DNA of 64,000 bases, taken from NCBI GenBank assembly GCA_025617375.2, contig JAMYGW020000010.1:248001-312000 (forward strand), in the 5' to 3' direction. Every line of letters begins with the position of its first letter. Position 1 is the stretch's first letter. Source of the DNA: Acarospora socialis (Eukaryota; Ascomycota; Lecanoromycetes; Acarosporales; Acarosporaceae). The notes beneath the pieces are model-generated. The model made no database searches. It was given only the letters and a program-made list of their open reading frames with translations, and had not been told where the DNA came from. A program made the position numbers and the translations under genes. Positions 59,801-64,000 of the stretch are shown piece by piece.

Positions 59801-60640
59801 ATTTCATTAACAATTTCACTCTTAATCAAAAGAAGTTAATCATCAATCTTCATATTCATTCAAATATTAATTATTATCTCATCAACTATCAGCAAGAGCA
59901 CAGAAAAAATAAATATAAAAGATTATTTTTATAAATTGATCAATGCTGACAATAAAAGTTAAACAAAACAGATTTGAACAATGAAGATCTTAACAATATT
60001 GATTAGATGAATCTCAGCAATAACTTAATTTCTGTTTTCAACATCAAATCAAATTCAATTTATAATAATATGTTCAGCATTTATAGTGATTTATTAAATG
60101 TTCTGAAAACTCAATTAAAATGTATGTTAAAGCATAACTATTTACTGTTGATAAAGAAACACAGTGTTAAAAAGTTGTGTTGACTTTATGTCAATTTAAG
60201 TTAAACATGAAACAAATTCATCAAAGAAACTGATCTGAAGATGCATTCTGATGTATAATTATGATATGAGAATACTATTGTGAATAATGAGAATATTACA
60301 GAAAATTTATGAACAAACTCAAAGATCAGAGTTTCATAACTGTGCAGTATAAAAAGAGATCAATTGTGAAGAAGTAATGAGTAATTTGTTTATTAAAGAA
60401 TTTGCTCTGCAATTTAAATTATACAGTGATTTTTATTGAGTGCTACTGCTTGTATAAGCAACTATAATGTTAAAACAATCTGTGATGAATCACAAGTTTA
60501 ATGAACAAACTGTAACAGATATAATCAATAGATCTTTGTTATAGATAAAGTATAGTCTCACTGTTTTGATCTCAGTTGTTGAATATGACTCATCAGATCA
60601 CTTTGCAAGCTCATTATCATTATGAACTTATGACTAGTTG
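56801..60640. other. Unassigned, strongly CC/GG/CG-depleted stretch
   Basis: About 3.8 kb with no recognised gene, terminal repeat or RNA. The short open frames at 57563-57817 (minus) and 59170-59355 (minus) have no motif. The plus strand at about 60.1-60.5 kb reads protein-like between stops (KHSVKKLC, YENTIVNNENITENL) but I cannot name it. The base pattern implies the same mutation process acted here, so it is probably old repeat DNA. Confidence 0.45.
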
Positions 60641-60689
60641 CTAGATATGAAAGACATCTCTATAGATATTTTGACAGAATTTTTCATAG

Positions 60690-63600
60690 ATAGATTCTTA
60701 GCAATTACATCTTTCATTCACTTGTATAATGATTCTAATAATTTGATAGCATTAACTGTACAAATTATTGAGTTTACAATCATTGATTTGTGTCTCAAAA
60801 TCAATCATCTTCATATGACATCATCAGTCTGATTTTATCTCACTGAAATCATCAGATCTCTGATATATTGAGTTTGCTGATTTTATTAAGACTGTTTTTG
60901 CTGTTTATTATCTATCTGATCATTATGTCTTATCTGTTTAATATCAATAACAATGATCTTGTTGATCAACATCATCATGTCTCACTTTCTGTATTTATCA
61001 TTGACATTACTTCACTTTTGTTTGTATTCATCTGAGTTCTCTATCACAAACTCATCTTTTACATAATCTTCTCATAGTTATAACTTATCAATCTGATGAA
61101 GTCTTCAACAGATACTCAGATTGACTTTAACTCAGCTGCTTTAAGTTAAGATTTACTCTGTTTATCAAACTGTTGTGTGCTAGCTGTTTATTAGCTTAAA
61201 CAGTTTGAATTGATCAATCATGCTTATGCTTTGTTGATATTAAATGATATTGTTGAACTAATTCACAGTATCATCATTCTATTTTCTACATTTATTGAGT
61301 ATCAGTCTGTCAATACATCAGATTCTCAACAAACTCATGTAAATTCTGCTCAGTCAGATTTAAATTATCTTATTAATTAATCATTTATCAAAAGCAGTTT
61401 CATCAGAACTATCTGTCATTTCAAGAATGATTTGATACTGATATTGAATCATTTAGTCTTTTTTATATGAATCTCATTTCAATCTACATTCAACAACATT
61501 AAACAGTCTGATTTTTTCAAAACTGAGTGAAGACTTTACTGATTTTTACTCTTCTCACTGAATCAGTCTGATGAATCTGAATTGATAGTATCATTACTGC
61601 ATGAATTAACATCTTTAGAAACTCAATCTCATATATTCACTTCTGCTGACAAAAGCATACTGTGTGATCTGTTTTTATCATGAGAAATGACTGATAACAA
61701 TAATAATAAAAGTCATCATGACAGCAATCAGAACACATCACTAGTCAATTTAGTTTTTTCTGATGCTCAAATGCAGATACTTCATGAGTTAATAGCATAA
61801 GTAAAGACAGATGAACAAGTCAAGAGTTATGCTGAGACTGTTAACTCAAAGTTTCATTGTCTCAAAGCAGACTTATCTCATTGTTCTGAACAGTATTCAG
61901 ATAGAAGAAATCTATCTTAACAATGTTGATATAATTCAGATTTTGACAACTCAGATGATCTGAATAAATTAGTTTCAGATATATTGAATACATTCTGTAA
62001 ATACTGTCTGATGAATAAGAATACTCAATTTTGTTCTGAGAAGATAGAATTCTTTAATTCACATCTTGATACTAAGAACTACAGTGCTGACAACATTATT
62101 GATATTGATGAAAAGATCTACTTTTGAGACATACATCTCTTTATTGATTCATTTGAAGATGTAACTCATATCAAGATAGATAAAGTGATGCATTGAAATC
62201 TGAATAAATATCTTTGCAGTATAGTTCAGAATTGATATATCAGTCAGTTATTCATCATTAAGTATAAGTATATACAGAAAGATCAAGACATCAAATGATG
62301 CAAAGAGATGTTATTTTGTTGCTTTAAATGAATTCAGTCTAATGCAATGAAGACTCTTAAAACAGAACATTATATCATTCAGAATGTTTACAACAACTGT
62401 AAACTGTTGAAATTTGTTCTTAATGTTATTTGTCATGTAAAAGATGTCAGTATGATCAATATGTCTGTTCAGCTTACATGAGTATGAAATTATTTGAATG
62501 CTAGTTTTCACAAAAACATACATTGTTCTATTGATTTGATCACAGTATTGTTGTTCATTGAGAATATGAAGAATATGAAGAAAGTGTGATTCAATAAGTA
62601 TAATCACTGTAACTTCATGATCAGATCATTATCTGTGCAGTTAATTCAGCAGTAACAGTGTTGACAACAAGATAACAATTTCAACAATAATCATTCATTT
62701 CATTTGTACAGTCAATTTTAAGAACCTCAATTTTCTTATTAACTCTATCAGAATAATGCTTACAATTGTCTATATCAGTCATATCAGTTGTATCAACTCT
62801 ATCTAACATGTTCATACAACATCAACATAAATGTATCTTCATCTTCACAGTCACAGATCTTCTATCATCAGTCTCTGCAAATCATCTTCAACAATGTTAA
62901 CTATTCACAAAATAAGTATATTAAATGTAATCAAGATGATTAGAATAATCAATGTTCTTCATATCAATCATGTTCTTTTTATCAATCTAATTATTCATAT
63001 CAAATAACTTAATCTCAGTCAGTCTATCATGACAAATCAATTCTGTTCAATCAATCTAATGAAGACTTCAATAAAGAAGAACATACAATGAATATATCAA
63101 CAAATATGACTATAATTATGAAAAAGATGTTTATCAGAAAAATAATAAAAAGAAGAAGCAGATCAATCATAATGATACTGCTGCAACAATCTTGACATCA
63201 GTCTCAGATCTGTTCAAAGATATTTATTATATTGACATTTTTCATGCACAAACTCAGATCACAACATATACTTGTTGTATGTGCAAGATCATCTTTCAGT
63301 TCAATAATAAACTACATCAACATGTTTGTTCAACTCACAGAAAATTCAAGATGAAGATTAAAAAAATCAGTTCTATTATCTTAAGCACTGATTTTGAGTT
63401 AGCACTGATATCTATTTTAACAATAGTTCAAATCAATATTCATCACATAACAGCAGAAATCATTGAATCTGATGTAATCAATGTTATTGAGAAATCTGAT
63501 TGTGATTTTTGCAACTGACATTACATAATGATATTATTTTGATTCAAGCTTAATAAAGACTTCATCAAATCTGTCTGTCTTAATACTGACTGTATTATAT

Positions 63601-64000
63601 CACTGATTGATCAAATCTTTCTTTGAAAATATCTATTTAATTTTCTTATTCAAAAGACTAAAAGCAAGATAACTGTGCAAGAAATAAACAGTTAAACTCA
63701 TAAATATCAGAAGTATGTTTGTCTGAGTTTATATTTATTAGACATATTGAATGAAAAGATCACTATTGTTCATATAATGTGCAATGTTCATCTTGTTGAC
63801 AATCATCAAGTCAATCTTCTTATTGATATGAATATAATAAAGCTGAAACAAATAAGTACAGATATTCTGTCATGAAAGATCATTATAGAAGAATGTTACA
63901 ATATATTAATAGATCTGAACATAATATCAGAAAAGAATGACTCTGTTTAATGAGTTGTTTAAGTCTTGACAAAAATTGTGATGACATCTCAGTCAGTACA
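60690..64000 (+). mobile_element. Family B LTR element, gag to protease, cut by window end (fossil)
   Basis: Collinear with the minus-strand copy at 53.0-56.6 kb. Gag core at about 62.1-62.65 kb has segments typical of ascomycete Ty3-like gag (NVYNNCKLLKFVLNVICHVK, NYLNASFHKNIHC). A C2H2-type finger with spacing C-x2-C-x12-H-x4-H lies in the open frame 63192-63518 (CCMCKIIFQFNNKLHQHV). A retropepsin-like region runs from about 63.56 to 63.96 kb (HLVDNHQVNLLIDMNIIKL, STDILS). RT and the 3' LTR would lie beyond the window. Broken many times. Confidence 0.7.

Noticed and set aside
59700-60500. Helitron or gypsy RT remnant
   Set aside because: Protein-like runs exist between stops, but no Rep, helicase, RT or DDE motif could be matched.
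1-64000. Mitochondrial or bacterial origin
   Set aside because: The content is eukaryotic LTR and non-LTR retrotransposons and MITEs; no ribosome binding sites, operons or mitochondrial genes are seen.

Overview
The window reads as a transposon graveyard from a filamentous fungus, most likely an ascomycete: Ty3/gypsy chromoviruses, a Tad1/I-like LINE with an RNase H domain, and a Plavaka/Tnp2-like DNA transposon. I see no intact host gene, rRNA, tRNA or CRISPR array. The DNA is AT-rich and almost empty of CC, GG and CG, while CA and TG stay common. Copy-to-copy comparison shows C-to-T change at CpC and CpG, so Trp codons TGG become TGA. This resembles repeat-induced point mutation (RIP), but with a target unlike the CpA rule of Neurospora.

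Layout. 1-3493: 3' part of LINE copy 1. 3494-6059: chromovirus fragment (family A, minus). 6060-25894: a three-layer nest. A family A element of subtype A2 (minus) has its left LTR split by LINE copy 2 (6311-19967, 13-bp target duplication). LINE copy 2 is itself split in its 5' leader by an A1 chromovirus (6730-12766, target duplication GCTTG). LINE copy 3 keeps the unfilled version of that A1 site. 27184-33160: a second A1 element (plus, TAGTA duplication). 34820 to about 44850: one long decayed transposase reading frame, interrupted by a third A1 element (35629-41665, ATGAT duplication). 46752-51676: LINE copy 3. 51677 onward: short AATA-tailed elements, a 791-bp MITE with TA duplication, and at least three pieces of a second LTR family (B) carrying gag, a C2H2-type finger and a retropepsin.

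How the parts work. The LINE has two genes joined by an ATGA overlap: ORF1 (coiled coil plus zinc knuckles) and ORF2 (endonuclease, RT, RNase H, zinc knuckle). Family A has about 317-bp (A1) or about 355-bp (A2) LTRs, gag with a CCHC knuckle, a pol with protease, RT, RNase H and integrase ending in a chromodomain, a polypurine tract, and an extra ORF on the opposite strand between integrase and 3' LTR. That antisense ORF has the cysteine spacing of a fungal Zn2Cys6 zinc cluster followed by a coiled-coil-like tail. The antisense ORF and the CpC/CpG mutation pattern are the two most unusual signals here.

All calls come from reading the sequence and the visible protein motifs; no database search was possible. 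Boundaries given as approximate are by eye.
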